Of a DNA stretch of 60,205 bases, positions 1-9,099 are shown one piece after another. Both the position numbers and the translations under genes were made by a program. The notes under the pieces were generated by a model, which searched no databases, was not told where the DNA came from, and saw only the letters and a program-made list of their open reading frames with translations. This DNA is from Brevibacterium jeotgali (GTDB taxonomy: Bacteria; Actinomycetota; Actinomycetes; Actinomycetales; Brevibacteriaceae): NCBI RefSeq assembly GCF_900169175.1, contig NZ_FXZM01000015.1, forward strand, positions 1 to 60,205, written 5' to 3'. Positions within the stretch are counted from its first letter, which is position 1. Every line of letters starts with the position of its first letter.

Positions 1-3000
1 CACCGCTGCCCGCCTCGAAGCCGTTGCCGGCCGGGTACGAGTACTCGACCGTGAACTCGGTGTCCTCAGGCACCAGGCCGGAACCGGAGCCCTCCACGCT
101 CTTCGTCACGGAGAAGAACCCGTCGTTCAGGCCGAACGTGTTCGTCAGCAGCACCTCGACTGTGGTGCCGTCACCGATCGTCACGACCGACTGGTCGAAC
201 TCGTAGCCCTCCCACGTCGCGCCGTCAACGTTGATCGGCTCAGCCTCCGTCAGATGCACCTCGGCACCGTACGGCAGCTGTCCGCTGGTGACGGGAGTGC
301 CGTCTGCGGACACCTCGAACTGTCCTTCACCGGCCTCGAAGCCTGCGCCCGCGTCGTACTCGTAGTGCACGACGAAACTGGCGTCGTCCGGCAGCAGACC
401 GGAGCCTGCACCGTCGAGCTCCTTGGCCACGGAGAAGTTGCCCGTGTTGAGCTCGATGGCATTCTCCAGGACCACCTCGGTGGTCTCATCCTTGCCGATC
501 GTCAGGACGTTGCCCTCAGTCCATGAGACATCGGTCCAGGTGCCGCCCTCGGGGTTCTCCGGAGCAGCTTCCTCGAGTGTCACCTGCGCACCGGCAGGCA
601 GATCGGTCACGACCGTCGGTTCACCGCCGGGGGTCACCACGATCTCGCCCTCGCCGGCCTCGAAGTTCGGGCCTTCGGGGTACGAGTACGCGACGGTGAA
701 CTGGGCATCGTCGGCCACGAGGTGGTCGCCGTTGCCGCTGACCTGCTTGTCGACGCTGAAGGCGCCGAGGTCGAGCTCGATCGAGTTGGTCAGCGTCACG
801 CCGAAGGTGGTCTCATCACCGATCGTGAACGTCGAGTGATCGAAGTCCGAGCCGGTCCAGGTCGCAGCCGCGATGGGGCCGGGCTCGACCTCGGAGAGTG
901 CCACCTGCGTGTCGTAGGGCAGCGGATCGCTGGTCACGGCCTCGCCGTCGTTGAGGACGGTGAGCGTTCCCTCGCCGGTGCCGTCCTCAGCGCCGAGCGC
1001 TTCCGGCAGCGTGTAGGTGTAGTCGACCGTGAACGCGACGGCATCGTCGACGAGGTGCGATGCATCGCCCTCGACGACCTTCTGCACGGAGAAGTCGCCG
1101 TTGTTCCACGTGATCGGGTTGTCCAGGTCGATCGTGACGACCTGGTCCTTGGCCACGGTGAACTCGGTCTGGCTGAACTGGGGCTCGCCCCAGCTGCCGC
1201 CCTCCGGATCGACCGGGGTCATCTCCTCGAGGGTGACTGTCGCACCGGACGGCACGCGCGGGCTGAGATCGGAGGTCTCGCCGGCTGCCACGGTGAGTTC
1301 ACCGGAGCCGCCGGAGAATCCGTTGATCTCCTCGTAGCTGTAGGAGACGGTGAACTCGGTGCCCTCCGGGATGAGCTCCTGCCCATCGCCCGAGGTCGAC
1401 TTCGTCACCTGGAACTGACCGAAGTCCTGCGTGATCCGGTTCGTGACATCGACCGTGACGACCTCGTCCTCACCGATCGTGAGCGTCTCGTGCGAGAGGA
1501 CAGGATCCGCCCACGAGGCGCCGGGCACGTTCGGCAGACCGATCTCTTCGAGCGTCAGCTCTGCTCCGACGGGCAGGTCGCCGCTTGCGACCACGTCGCC
1601 GTTGGCCGGCAGCGTCAGCTCACCGGAACCGGCGGGGATGCCCTTCGCGCGATCAGCCGGGTAGCTGTAGGCCAGTGTGTACTCCGCGTCGTCCGGCAGC
1701 GTGACGCTGTTCGGGTTCTCCACGGTCTTCTGGGCCTGGAAGCTGCCCATGTTCAGCGTTGCGCGGTTCTTCAGCGTCAGCTGTGTGACCTTGCCGAGGT
1801 TGCCGTTCTCCGCGCTGAAGGTCACCTCCGTGACCTCGTTGCCGTCGGCGTCGACGAAGACCGGATCCTCCCACGTGACATTGTCGGGGTCCGTCGGCTT
1901 GACCTCGTTGATCGTGACAGTGGTGCCGCGCCAGATCTCCGGGCTGTAGAACGAGTCACCGGCGCTGAACGTCGCGGAGCGCTCCTGCGGGTCCTGGCCG
2001 TCCTCCTCGTAGGTGTAGTCCACCTGGAACTCCGGGCTCAGCGTCGTGTCGCCCGTGAGTTCCTTCGTCAGCTGGAACTTGCCGAAGTTGCGTCCGACGA
2101 TGTTGCCGCCGCCGGAGGTGCGGGTGGTGCTCGAGCGCTCGATCGTCTTCGTCTCGCCCTCGACGGTCCACTCGGCACCGTTGTAGAAGACGCGGTCACC
2201 GTTGTCGCGCAGCTCTCCGGGCGTGTTCACGTCGACGAGCCACTGGACCTGGTAGAAGGAGCCTTTGGTGCCGCGCGTGCAGTCGACCTCTTCGCCCTGA
2301 TTGGTCGTGCAGTCGCCGACCGCGTGATCAGACCCGAGGCCTTCTGCCGTCACGAAGTCGACCGTGAGGTCGTCGTCGCTCCAGTCGAGGCGATCCGCAT
2401 CCATCGTGCGGTAGTCCAGCGACTCGCTTCCCCAGCTGTTGTAGCTGATGGAGCGAGCTTCGTTGACACGCGGGTAGCCGCGCTCACGCAGCACCGTGTA
2501 ATCGTCCTCGTCCATGAGGTCGGTGACCGAGACCTCCTCGCCGATCCCCATGCCCTGTTCGTCCGCCGGCACGTTGACCGACCAGATGATCTGGTCGTTG
2601 ATGTTGTCGTACCAGCCGTACTTGCCCTCGGTCTGCCAGCCGAACTCGCAGTCCTTTTCGCACCAGTTGACGTTCCGGTGCAGCGTGACCTCGTTCTGGA
2701 AGTCACCGAAGTCATAGGTGTGCTCGATCGTCTCCGTGTTGGAGATCGTGGAGCTCACACGGATGAAGAACGACCCGGACACGTCGTACGGGTTGTTCTC
2801 GATGAAGCCCTCGTCAGCCGTGCAGGTGATCGTGTTGTTCTGCACGAGGCATTCGCCGGCCGATTCACCATCGGGACCCGCCAGAGCGAAGCGATCGTTG
2901 GATGCGTTGAGCTGCTCGGGCATGTCCAGCGTCACGGTGACAGGGTTCTGCGCCTCACCCTCGATCTCCCAGTCGACGTCGAGACGCTGCGTCGTGCCGC

Positions 3001-3187
3001 TGGCAAACTCGTCTTCTTCGAAGCTGATGTCCGTGAAGACGATGGGGCTGCCGTCGCCGGGTGCCTCCGTGTTCGCGGCGGCGATGGGCGGCAGCATCAT
3101 GGTCGAGCTGAACGCTACGAGCAGCGTCAGCAGATAGATGGTGAAGCGCGCCGCATGACCCGGCGGCGCTTTGAAAGCTGCAAACAT
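1..3187 (-). CDS. DUF5979-repeat cell-surface adhesin, C-terminus beyond window
   Basis: Secreted surface protein, at least 1062 residues and continuing past base 1. The ATG at 3187 follows an AGAAGGA ribosome site about 8 nt upstream. Residues 1-40 form a signal peptide with a hydrophobic core and a PPIAAA-N cleavage region. Residues 40-360 look like Sdr/Ig-type adhesin domains. From about base 2090 downward the protein is a run of roughly 108-residue repeats (about 325 nt each). Six are complete and a seventh is cut by the window edge; each opens with a G-x-F-x-V-x-K strand. Every complete copy keeps that Lys, a Glu in a TLEE-like strand and an Asn in the closing strand, the triad of CnaB-type isopeptide domains. 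Likely role is adhesion or a cell-wall stalk (inference). The sorting signal, if any, is outside the window. It is divergent from the LuxR-type gene. Confidence 0.85.
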   Translation of the reverse strand, partial: MFAAFKAPPGHAARFTIYLLTLLVAFSSTMMLPPIAAANTEAPGDGSPIVFTDISFEEDEFASGTTQRLDVDWEIEGEAQNPVTVTLDMPEQLNASNDRFALAGPDGESAGECLVQNNTITCTADEGFIENNPYDVSGSFFIRVSSTISNTETIEHTYDFGDFQNEVTLHRNVNWCEKDCEFGWQTEGKYGWYDNINDQIIWSVNVPADEQGMGIGEEVSVTDLMDEDDYTVLRERGYPRVNEARSISYNSWGSESLDYRTMDADRLDWSDDDLTVDFVTAEGLGSDHAVGDCTTNQGEEVDCTRGTKGSFYQVQWLVDVNTPGELRDNGDRVFYNGAEWTVEGETKTIERSSTTRTSGGGNIVGRNFGKFQLTKELTGDTTLSPEFQVDYTYEEDGQDPQERSATFSAGDSFYSPEIWRGTTVTINEVKPTDPDNVTWEDPVFVDADGNEVTEVTFSAENGNLGKVTQLTLKNRATLNMGSFQAQKTVENPNSVTLPDDAEYTLAYSYPADRAKGIPAGSGELTLPANGDVVASGDLPVGAELTLEEIGLPNVPGASWADPVLSHETLTIGEDEVVTVDVTNRITQDFGQFQVTKSTSGDGQELIPEGTEFTVSYSYEEINGFSGGSGELTVAAGETSDLSPRVPSGATVTLEEMTPVDPEGGSWGEPQFSQTEFTVAKDQVVTIDLDNPITWNNGDFSVQKVVEGDASHLVDDAVAFTVDYTYTLPEALGAEDGTGEGTLTVLNDGEAVTSDPLPYDTQVALSEVEPGPIAAATWTGSDFDHSTFTIGDETTFGVTLTNSIELDLGAFSVDKQVSGNGDHLVADDAQFTVAYSYPEGPNFEAGEGEIVVTPGGEPTVVTDLPAGAQVTLEEAAPENPEGGTWTDVSWTEGNVLTIGKDETTEVVLENAIELNTGNFSVAKELDGAGSGLLPDDASFVVHYEYDAGAGFEAGEGQFEVSADGTPVTSGQLPYGAEVHLTEAEPINVDGATWEGYEFDQSVVTIGDGTTVEVLLTNTFGLNDGFFSVTKSVEGSGSGLVPEDTEFTVEYSYPAGNGFEAGSG

Positions 3188-3465
3188 TCGTGTCCTTCTG
3201 CTGTGGTTGTGGCGGTCCGCCCGCCTTCCCCGAGGCACGCGGACGACCGCAAGCAGGAGCGCCGAGCGCACCCGAGGGTCGCCCTAGACCCTACGAAAAC
3301 GTGACAGTAGGCTGAGCGAAACATGTGGATATGAAGGCGATTTCACCCTCAAGTTCACCCTGCGAAGAGTGTCGCGCGACCGATCTCCTCTGCAGGTGAG
3401 GCGGGTGTCGCCTGGATTAGGATGAGTAGCGCACGAATGCGATCACTGGAGAGGAGCTGCCGGGC

Positions 3466-5850
3466 ATGCACGTCCGTACCACCGGCCCCGAACTTCTCAC
3501 GACGATGGACCACCCCGCGTGGTCACGGTTCTCCTCGACGCTCACCGGCAGCGAGTCCACCCTCCTCATCGAGGCGCGTGCGGGCCTGGGACACGAGTGG
3601 TTCGCGCGGTCGTGGCCCGACGCGCGGATCGTCAGCGTCCGCGACGACGCGGATCAACGGCCGACCCCTGGCGTCGACACCGTCGACTCACTCGCCGCGG
3701 CCTTCGACAAGGCCGCCGGCGGTGCGCAGCGGCTCGCGGTCATCCTCGACTCCCCCACTGTGGACTGGACTGTCCTGGCCGACCACGACTGGCGCATGGC
3801 GCGCGCGTCCGATCTGCTGCTCTCCGTCGACGAGGTCGACGCACTCGCCACGAGCACAGCATCTGTGCGGGCGCCGCCCGCGACCACAGCCGAACCGATC
3901 AGCGGTGAGCCTGCCCACCTGCACCGGCTGACCGGCGGCTGGCTGGAACCGACCCTGATCCTCCTGCTCGATCCGCAGGCGCTGACACGCGCGAAGGAGG
4001 CGATGCTCCCGTCACTGTCACGGTGGATCGTCCAGCATCATCACGGCTGGGAGGTGGCGAAGGCCGCGTTCCTCGAACCGATCACCGCGGACACGCTGGC
4101 GGCGTTCTTCCGCGAGATCCACGGCTCGCCCCCCTCCATCGCCGACATGCGCGCGGCGGGCTTCCTCGTGCTCGACGAGGACGGCACTGTCTTCATGCCG
4201 GACCTCATCCGGCACTGCCTCACGGCTCTCGTCCACCAGAACGATCGTGCACTCGCAGACGACCTGGTCGCCGTCGCGATCGATGCGGTCGCGGAATCCG
4301 TCAATGTCACCTCCGCCGTGCAGCACGCGGTGTCCAGAAGGCACTGGCATGCGCTGGGCGACCTCCTCAGCGAACGCTGGACGGACCTCTTCACCTCGGA
4401 TGCACGAATCATCAGACGGCTGTTCGAATCCCTCCCCACGTCCGTCATCGACCAGTGGCTCGGCGAGTTCGGCGGTGCCGCCGTCCGACTGCTCAAAGGG
4501 GCGGGCCCGGACGGCATGTCGTTCATGCTCCCCGACGGCAGGCTGGAGCACGAAAAGGACACCCTTGCTCTGCGACTGCAGGCGAAGACGACGAGTCTGT
4601 ACCGAGACCCGGGGCCGGCGGCGCTGTCGTTCGGCCTGCTCGAAGTCGGCTATCTGCGACTGGCCGGACACGACGCCCAAGCGGCAGTCGCTGCCCGCAG
4701 GCTCCTCACCGCATTGCACAGTGCGGAGTCGCAGCGCCGCATCCGCCCGGCGCTGGCCAGCGTGGTCAATCTTCATTCCGGCGTGCCCCTGGCGATCGGC
4801 GGAGACCCCGTCCTGGCGTACTCGAGCTATCGTGCGGCGTACCACCAGGTCGCGGGATCCGACCATCACTTCCTCCTGTCCGACACCACGTCGAAGCTCG
4901 CACTCCTCACTGCACTGCGCGGTGACACGCACGAGGCGCGCGAGTGGATCACCGCGCACGACCGCTGGATCGGGGAGGTCGGCTGGGGTCGGAAGATGGT
5001 CGGCCGCAGCGCGCACCTCGCGCGAGCGCTCGTGGCACTCGCAGACCTCGACCTCAACGCGATGGACACCGCTCTGCGTGTCCTGCCGGCGACCCCGGAT
5101 CAGGACGAGACGTGGCAGGTCCACGCCTACCTCCTCGCCATGCGCAGCCTCGTGGCGGGTCAGCCGCGGCGAGCCCTCATCATCACCAGCAGCATGCGGC
5201 ATCAGCGGCCCCACCCCTCGCAGACTCCGCTGGCACAGCACCTCTTCGCGATCGCCGACCGCGCGGCCGAGGTGTCGAATCCTCTCGGAGCGCCCGCGAT
5301 AGAACCTGCGTCGGCAACGCCTCATGCTCCCGAGCTGAGACTCCTGGATGCCTACCGCGCTCTGCTGATCGGTGACGTCGATCATGCCGCCGCGCTCGTC
5401 GGCCGCGCGCGGACCGACGTGCTGGGCACACGCTGGCTGAATGTGGCGATGCAGCTGCACATCGTCATGGACAGGCAGGACAAGAGCGACATGGTCGAAT
5501 ACCTCGTCGAGGACGTCGTCTCCGGGCAGGGCGCGCTGGTCGACCTGGCGCTGCTGCAGCGTCACGCCGTCCTGTCGGATTCCCACCTGCAGCGGCTGTC
5601 CGATGCTCAGCGCGCGCGGCTCAGCAGGATTCCGCCGATCCCCACACTGGAGAGGCCTCGGCCCACCCTCACCCCGCGTGAGCTCGAAGTCCTCGACGGC
5701 CTCCGGCAGGGGCTCACGCGTCGGCAGATCGCTGAGCGGCAGTTCCGGTCGGAGAACACGGTGAGGTCCCAGGTCCGGAGCCTCTATCAGAAGCTCAGCG
5801 CCGGAACACTCGACGAAGCACTCGCAGCGGCGCGCCGCTGGGGGCTGTGA
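3466..5850 (+). CDS. Large LuxR-family (LAL/MalT-like) transcriptional regulator
   Basis: 794 residues. The last 65 residues are a LuxR-type helix-turn-helix beginning TLTPRELEVLDGL, with recognition-helix region SENTVRSQVRSLYQKL. The remainder resembles the NTPase and helical-repeat body of LAL/MalT regulators, but the expected P-loop near residues 35-45 is degenerate (EARAGLGHEW, no GKS/T), so ATP binding is doubtful. The ATG at 3466 has a GAGAGGAG site upstream. It is divergent from the DUF5979 adhesin across 278 bp, so control of the adhesin is plausible but unproven. It converges with the Crp/Fnr gene, leaving 24 bp between them. Confidence 0.85.
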   Translation: MHVRTTGPELLTTMDHPAWSRFSSTLTGSESTLLIEARAGLGHEWFARSWPDARIVSVRDDADQRPTPGVDTVDSLAAAFDKAAGGAQRLAVILDSPTVDWTVLADHDWRMARASDLLLSVDEVDALATSTASVRAPPATTAEPISGEPAHLHRLTGGWLEPTLILLLDPQALTRAKEAMLPSLSRWIVQHHHGWEVAKAAFLEPITADTLAAFFREIHGSPPSIADMRAAGFLVLDEDGTVFMPDLIRHCLTALVHQNDRALADDLVAVAIDAVAESVNVTSAVQHAVSRRHWHALGDLLSERWTDLFTSDARIIRRLFESLPTSVIDQWLGEFGGAAVRLLKGAGPDGMSFMLPDGRLEHEKDTLALRLQAKTTSLYRDPGPAALSFGLLEVGYLRLAGHDAQAAVAARRLLTALHSAESQRRIRPALASVVNLHSGVPLAIGGDPVLAYSSYRAAYHQVAGSDHHFLLSDTTSKLALLTALRGDTHEAREWITAHDRWIGEVGWGRKMVGRSAHLARALVALADLDLNAMDTALRVLPATPDQDETWQVHAYLLAMRSLVAGQPRRALIITSSMRHQRPHPSQTPLAQHLFAIADRAAEVSNPLGAPAIEPASATPHAPELRLLDAYRALLIGDVDHAAALVGRARTDVLGTRWLNVAMQLHIVMDRQDKSDMVEYLVEDVVSGQGALVDLALLQRHAVLSDSHLQRLSDAQRARLSRIPPIPTLERPRPTLTPRELEVLDGLRQGLTRRQIAERQFRSENTVRSQVRSLYQKLSAGTLDEALAAARRWGL

Positions 5851-5874
5851 CGCCGGAGCAGTCAGGCGCGGTCC

Positions 5875-6603
5875 TCACCCCTCCACGACGCGATCCTCCA
5901 GTGCCTGAGGGTCCACCAGCGTGACGGCGTCGCCGTCGACGCGGATGAGCCCGTCGGCGCTCAGCCGGGACAGAGCACGGCTGAGCGACTCCGGCGTCGT
6001 GCCCAGCAGCGAGGCGATGTCCTTCTTGTCCAACGGCAGCAGCACCCTCAGCTCCCCTGACGCACCTGCTTCTCCGACGGATCCCTCGCGAACCGGCAGC
6101 TGCAGCAGGAAGTCCGCGAGGCGGACGTCGACGCCGAAAGTGCCGAGCGTCAGATTCTTCTCCGCCCGAGTGAGCCGATCCCCCAGAGTCCGCAGCATAC
6201 GCAGCGCGATGTCCGGGTACTCGTCGACGAGTTCTGCGAAGTCCTCGTGGACGAACACGCACAGCTGGGCATCCCCCAGGGCGGTCGCCTCCTCCTCCGT
6301 CATGTCACCGGAGAGGAACGCGTGCTCCCCCACCGTCTCGCCGGGCTGGGCCACGCGCAGCAGCCGATTCCGACCGCTGGGCATCGTTCGGCTGAGCTTG
6401 ATCTGACCCGTGTGCACCACGAACATCGATCCGACCCGTTCACCTGCCACGTGCAGCACCTCGCCGCGCGCAAGCCGCATCGGTCGAGCCTTCGCGGCCA
6501 CCAGGTCCTGCTGCTCGGGGGGCAGTCCGGAGAAGATCGGGACCCGCCGCACACAGGTCGTCCCATTTCGGTGCGCCTCACGCAGCGGAAGCATTCTTCT
6601 CAT
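5875..6603 (-). CDS. Crp/Fnr-family regulator with FNR-type recognition helix
   Basis: 242 residues: an N-terminal cyclic-nucleotide-binding-like beta barrel (about 20-135), a long dimer helix and a winged HTH. The recognition helix reads TPESLSRALSRL; Glu205, Ser208 and Arg209 match the E-x-x-S-R contacts of FNR rather than the CRP pattern. FNR's N-terminal cysteine cluster is absent (only Cys17, plus Cys115), so a 4Fe-4S oxygen sensor of the FNR type is unlikely and the signal is unknown. I chose the ATG at 6603 because AGAGG lies just upstream and the domain starts soon after; the frame stays open to 6714. It is divergent from the metal/redox block, and a matching palindrome lies between them at 6699-6716. 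Confidence 0.85.
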   Translation of the reverse strand: MRRMLPLREAHRNGTTCVRRVPIFSGLPPEQQDLVAAKARPMRLARGEVLHVAGERVGSMFVVHTGQIKLSRTMPSGRNRLLRVAQPGETVGEHAFLSGDMTEEEATALGDAQLCVFVHEDFAELVDEYPDIALRMLRTLGDRLTRAEKNLTLGTFGVDVRLADFLLQLPVREGSVGEAGASGELRVLLPLDKKDIASLLGTTPESLSRALSRLSADGLIRVDGDAVTLVDPQALEDRVVEG

Positions 6604-6698
6604 ACCTCTGGACCATACCGGGCCGTACGTCTTCGCTGCCCGCCGGTTCGCTCCTCCCACCCGACTGCAGCCACCCCCTCCGGGGAGCACTTCCGTTC

Positions 6699-6716
6699 CC
6701 TTGACGAACGTCAAGG
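6699..6716. promoter_or_regulatory. FNR-like operator palindrome
   Basis: Perfect 8-bp arms CCTTGACG and CGTCAAGG separated by AA. The core TTGAC-N4-GTCAA follows the FNR consensus layout TTGAT-N4-ATCAA. It lies between the divergent Crp/Fnr gene and the HMA gene. Its centre is about 41 bp upstream of the start point predicted from the CATAGT hexamer at 6735-6740, the usual class II activator position. It is also 96 bp upstream of the regulator's own start, so autoregulation is possible. Confidence 0.75.
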
Positions 6717-6734
6717 ACTGTCTGCCCTGGGATC

Positions 6735-6740
6735 CATAGT
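6735..6740 (+). promoter_or_regulatory. Candidate -10 element of the HMA/ATPase operon
   Basis: CATAGT matches four of six bases of TATAAT. No -35 hexamer sits 16-18 bp upstream, as expected of an activator-dependent promoter. The predicted start near 6747-6749 places the FNR-like box at about -40. Confidence 0.45.
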
Positions 6741-6800
6741 CTGGGAACAGCTCCCAGGAACAGGGAGTCGAACCGTACGACCCAACCGAAAGGACCCGTC

Positions 6801-7034
6801 ATGACCGCCCCCACCACCACTCACACACTCCTGCGCGCCGAAGGCTTCTCCTGCCCCTCCTGCGTGAAGAAGATCGAGAAGCAGGTCGGTCGGATCAAGG
6901 GCGTGGAGGACGTGAAGGTGCACTTCGCGACCGCTCGCATCGAGGTCGACCACGACGAGTCCCGGGCGTCCGTCGACGACCTCGTCGCCGCCGTCGCCAA
7001 GGCGGGATACACAGCAGCTCCCTCCGCCTTCTGA
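6801..7034 (+). CDS. Small heavy-metal-associated (HMA) domain protein
   Basis: 77 residues forming one HMA ferredoxin-like domain with the metal-binding motif FSCPSC (CxxC) near residues 16-21. It is a soluble metallochaperone or metal-donor type; the metal is probably a soft cation such as Cu(I), but the sequence does not fix this. GAAAGGA precedes the ATG. It is the first gene of the block, 49 bp before a P1B ATPase that has no HMA domain of its own, so the two probably work as a split pair. Confidence 0.9.
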   Translation: MTAPTTTHTLLRAEGFSCPSCVKKIEKQVGRIKGVEDVKVHFATARIEVDHDESRASVDDLVAAVAKAGYTAAPSAF

Positions 7035-7083
7035 CATCGCGTCTCATCCCATCCGCACAATCAGCACAGAAAGGTCAGCGCCC

Positions 7084-9099
7084 GTGAGTCGGCTTCAGAA
7101 GTGGTGGAACGGCAACTGGTCCATCCCGGTCACCGCCGGAATCCTCATCCTCCTGTCGTTCGGGGTGGAGCACCTCGCCGGCGGCACTTGGAACTCTGTC
7201 GTCGGTCCGCAGTGGTGGATCGACGCCGGAGAGCACGCGCACGGCTCGGGCCATGCCTTCACCCTGGCGAACCTCCTCATGCTCGCAGCCGCCGTGATCG
7301 CGGGCTACAACATCGTCATCAAGGCGGTCCGTGCGCTGACCGTACGGCTGATCAGTATCGATCTGCTGGTCTCGATCGCTGCGATCGGCGCCGTCCTCAT
7401 CGGGAACTTCTGGGAGGCCGCCGCGGTGACCACGCTCTTCGCGATCGGTCACGCGCTCGAAGCCGCCACGATGAACAAGACGCGTTCGGCACTGGCCGCG
7501 CTCGTCGCCGTCGCCCCCGATTCCGCAGTCGTCGTACGCGACGGCAAGCAGACCGAGATCCCCGCTCACCAGGTGCGGATGGGTGAGATCGTCCTGATCA
7601 AGAATGGTGCGAAGGTCCCCGTCGACGGTCAGGTGGTCGCAGGCACGGGTGCTGTGGACGAGGCCTCGATCACGGGCGAGTCCATCCCGGTGGAGAAGGC
7701 GAAGTCGGACCAGGTCTTCGCGGGAACCGTCTCGCGCGGAGGCTTCCTGCAGGTACTCGCGACGGGAGTCGGCGCGGACACGACGCTGGCGCGCATCATC
7801 CACCGCGTGGAGGAGGCTCAGGACGCCAAGGCGAAGACTCAGGCGTTCATCGACCGGTTCTCCACCTGGTACACGCCCGGGGTCATGGTCCTCGCGCTGC
7901 TCGCCGGTCTGATCACCCAGGATGTCGTCCTCGCGCTGACCCTGCTGGTCATCGGCTGCCCCGGTGCGCTCGTGATCTCCATTCCGGTCGCCATCGTCGC
8001 CGGGATCGGCCGCGCCGCCCGCAACGGCATCCTCATCAAGGGCGGCGAATACCTGGAGACCTCCGCGAAGATCTCAGCCGTCGCCGTCGACAAGACGGGC
8101 ACCCTCACGGAGGGTCGCCCCCAGCTCACGGACGTCGTGGTCCTGGATCCGTCGCTCGATCGCACAGCTGTGCTCCGGTGGGCGGCCGCCGCCGAGGCCG
8201 GATCGGAGCATCCGCTGGCCCTCCCGATCCTGGAATCGGCTCGAGAAGAGGGAGTGGGACCCTCCGGCTTCCCCGGAGACGTGACGCCGGTTGCCGGCAA
8301 GGGCATCGTCTCCACCGTCGACGGCCAGCGTGTCCTGATCGGCAACGCGCCGCTCTTGGAGCAGTACGAAGTCGTCGATGAGCGCGGAGCCGGCGAGGCC
8401 GCGCACACGCTGGCCGCTGCCGGCAAGACCCCGATGATCATCGCCGTCGACGAATCGGTGATCGGCGTGATCGGCGTGGCCGACCAGATCCGGACGGACG
8501 CACCGGAGATGGTGTCCCGTCTGCACTCCGCCGGCGTGGAGAAGGTCGTCATGCTCACCGGTGACACACGTCTGGTCGCGGAAGCCATCGGACGCGCAAC
8601 CGGGATCGACGAGATTCACGCCTCGATGCTGCCGGAGGACAAGCTGGACGCAGTCGCCCAGATGCAGCGCGAGGGTCACACGGTCGCCATGGTCGGCGAC
8701 GGCGTGAATGATGCACCCGCTCTGGCCACTGCCGACATCGGCGTGGCGATGGGTGCCGCCGGCTCCGCCGTGGCTGTGGAGACCGCCGATATCGCACTCA
8801 TGGGCGACAACCTGCTGAAGCTGCCCGAATCGGTCAGCCTGGCGAAGCGCACCGTGAGCGTGATGAAGCAGAACATCGTCATCGCACTCGCCACCGTCTT
8901 GGCACTGCTGATCGGCGTCTTCGCCGGTGGAGTGACGATGTCAATGGGCATGCTCGTCCACGAGGGCTCCGTCCTGATCGTGATCCTCAACGCGATGCGG
9001 CTCATGCGCAACGACGTTCATTCCACGGCGATGCCGAAGACCGCACGCACCCCGAACACCCCGCACAGCACACACGAAAGGAACACACTCGCATCATGA
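7084..9099 (+). CDS. P1B-type heavy-metal ATPase with CPG transmembrane motif
   Basis: 671 residues, GTG start after GAAAGG. P-type ATPase hallmarks are present: the TGES actuator motif near 198-201, phosphorylated Asp336 in DKTGT, SEHP at 374-377 (the P1B HP motif) and the GDGVNDAP hinge. The transmembrane metal motif is Cys-Pro-Gly at 292-294 (GCPGALVIS) where classical Cu or Zn/Cd pumps have CPC or CPH, so one thiol ligand is missing. There is no N-terminal HMA domain; the first 60 residues hold a His-rich extracytoplasmic segment (GEHAHGSGHAF). Inner-membrane metal export driven by ATP is the family role; the substrate is unclear. The stop overlaps the cupin start (ATGA). Confidence 0.9.
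   Translation: MSRLQKWWNGNWSIPVTAGILILLSFGVEHLAGGTWNSVVGPQWWIDAGEHAHGSGHAFTLANLLMLAAAVIAGYNIVIKAVRALTVRLISIDLLVSIAAIGAVLIGNFWEAAAVTTLFAIGHALEAATMNKTRSALAALVAVAPDSAVVVRDGKQTEIPAHQVRMGEIVLIKNGAKVPVDGQVVAGTGAVDEASITGESIPVEKAKSDQVFAGTVSRGGFLQVLATGVGADTTLARIIHRVEEAQDAKAKTQAFIDRFSTWYTPGVMVLALLAGLITQDVVLALTLLVIGCPGALVISIPVAIVAGIGRAARNGILIKGGEYLETSAKISAVAVDKTGTLTEGRPQLTDVVVLDPSLDRTAVLRWAAAAEAGSEHPLALPILESAREEGVGPSGFPGDVTPVAGKGIVSTVDGQRVLIGNAPLLEQYEVVDERGAGEAAHTLAAAGKTPMIIAVDESVIGVIGVADQIRTDAPEMVSRLHSAGVEKVVMLTGDTRLVAEAIGRATGIDEIHASMLPEDKLDAVAQMQREGHTVAMVGDGVNDAPALATADIGVAMGAAGSAVAVETADIALMGDNLLKLPESVSLAKRTVSVMKQNIVIALATVLALLIGVFAGGVTMSMGMLVHEGSVLIVILNAMRLMRNDVHSTAMPKTARTPNTPHSTHERNTLAS

Noticed and set aside
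722..3304. Plus-strand 860-codon open frame
   Set aside because: It is the antisense of the DUF5979 adhesin; the product is Arg/Val/Asp/His-rich with no domain, and the minus frame has signal peptide and repeats.
4018..5586. Minus-strand 522-codon open frame
   Set aside because: Antisense shadow of the LuxR-type gene in GC-rich DNA; no motif and implausible composition.
6701..6706. TTGACG as a -35 hexamer for the HMA operon
   Set aside because: The only credible -10 (6735-6740) is 28 bp away, too far; the bases are better explained as the left arm of the FNR-like dyad.
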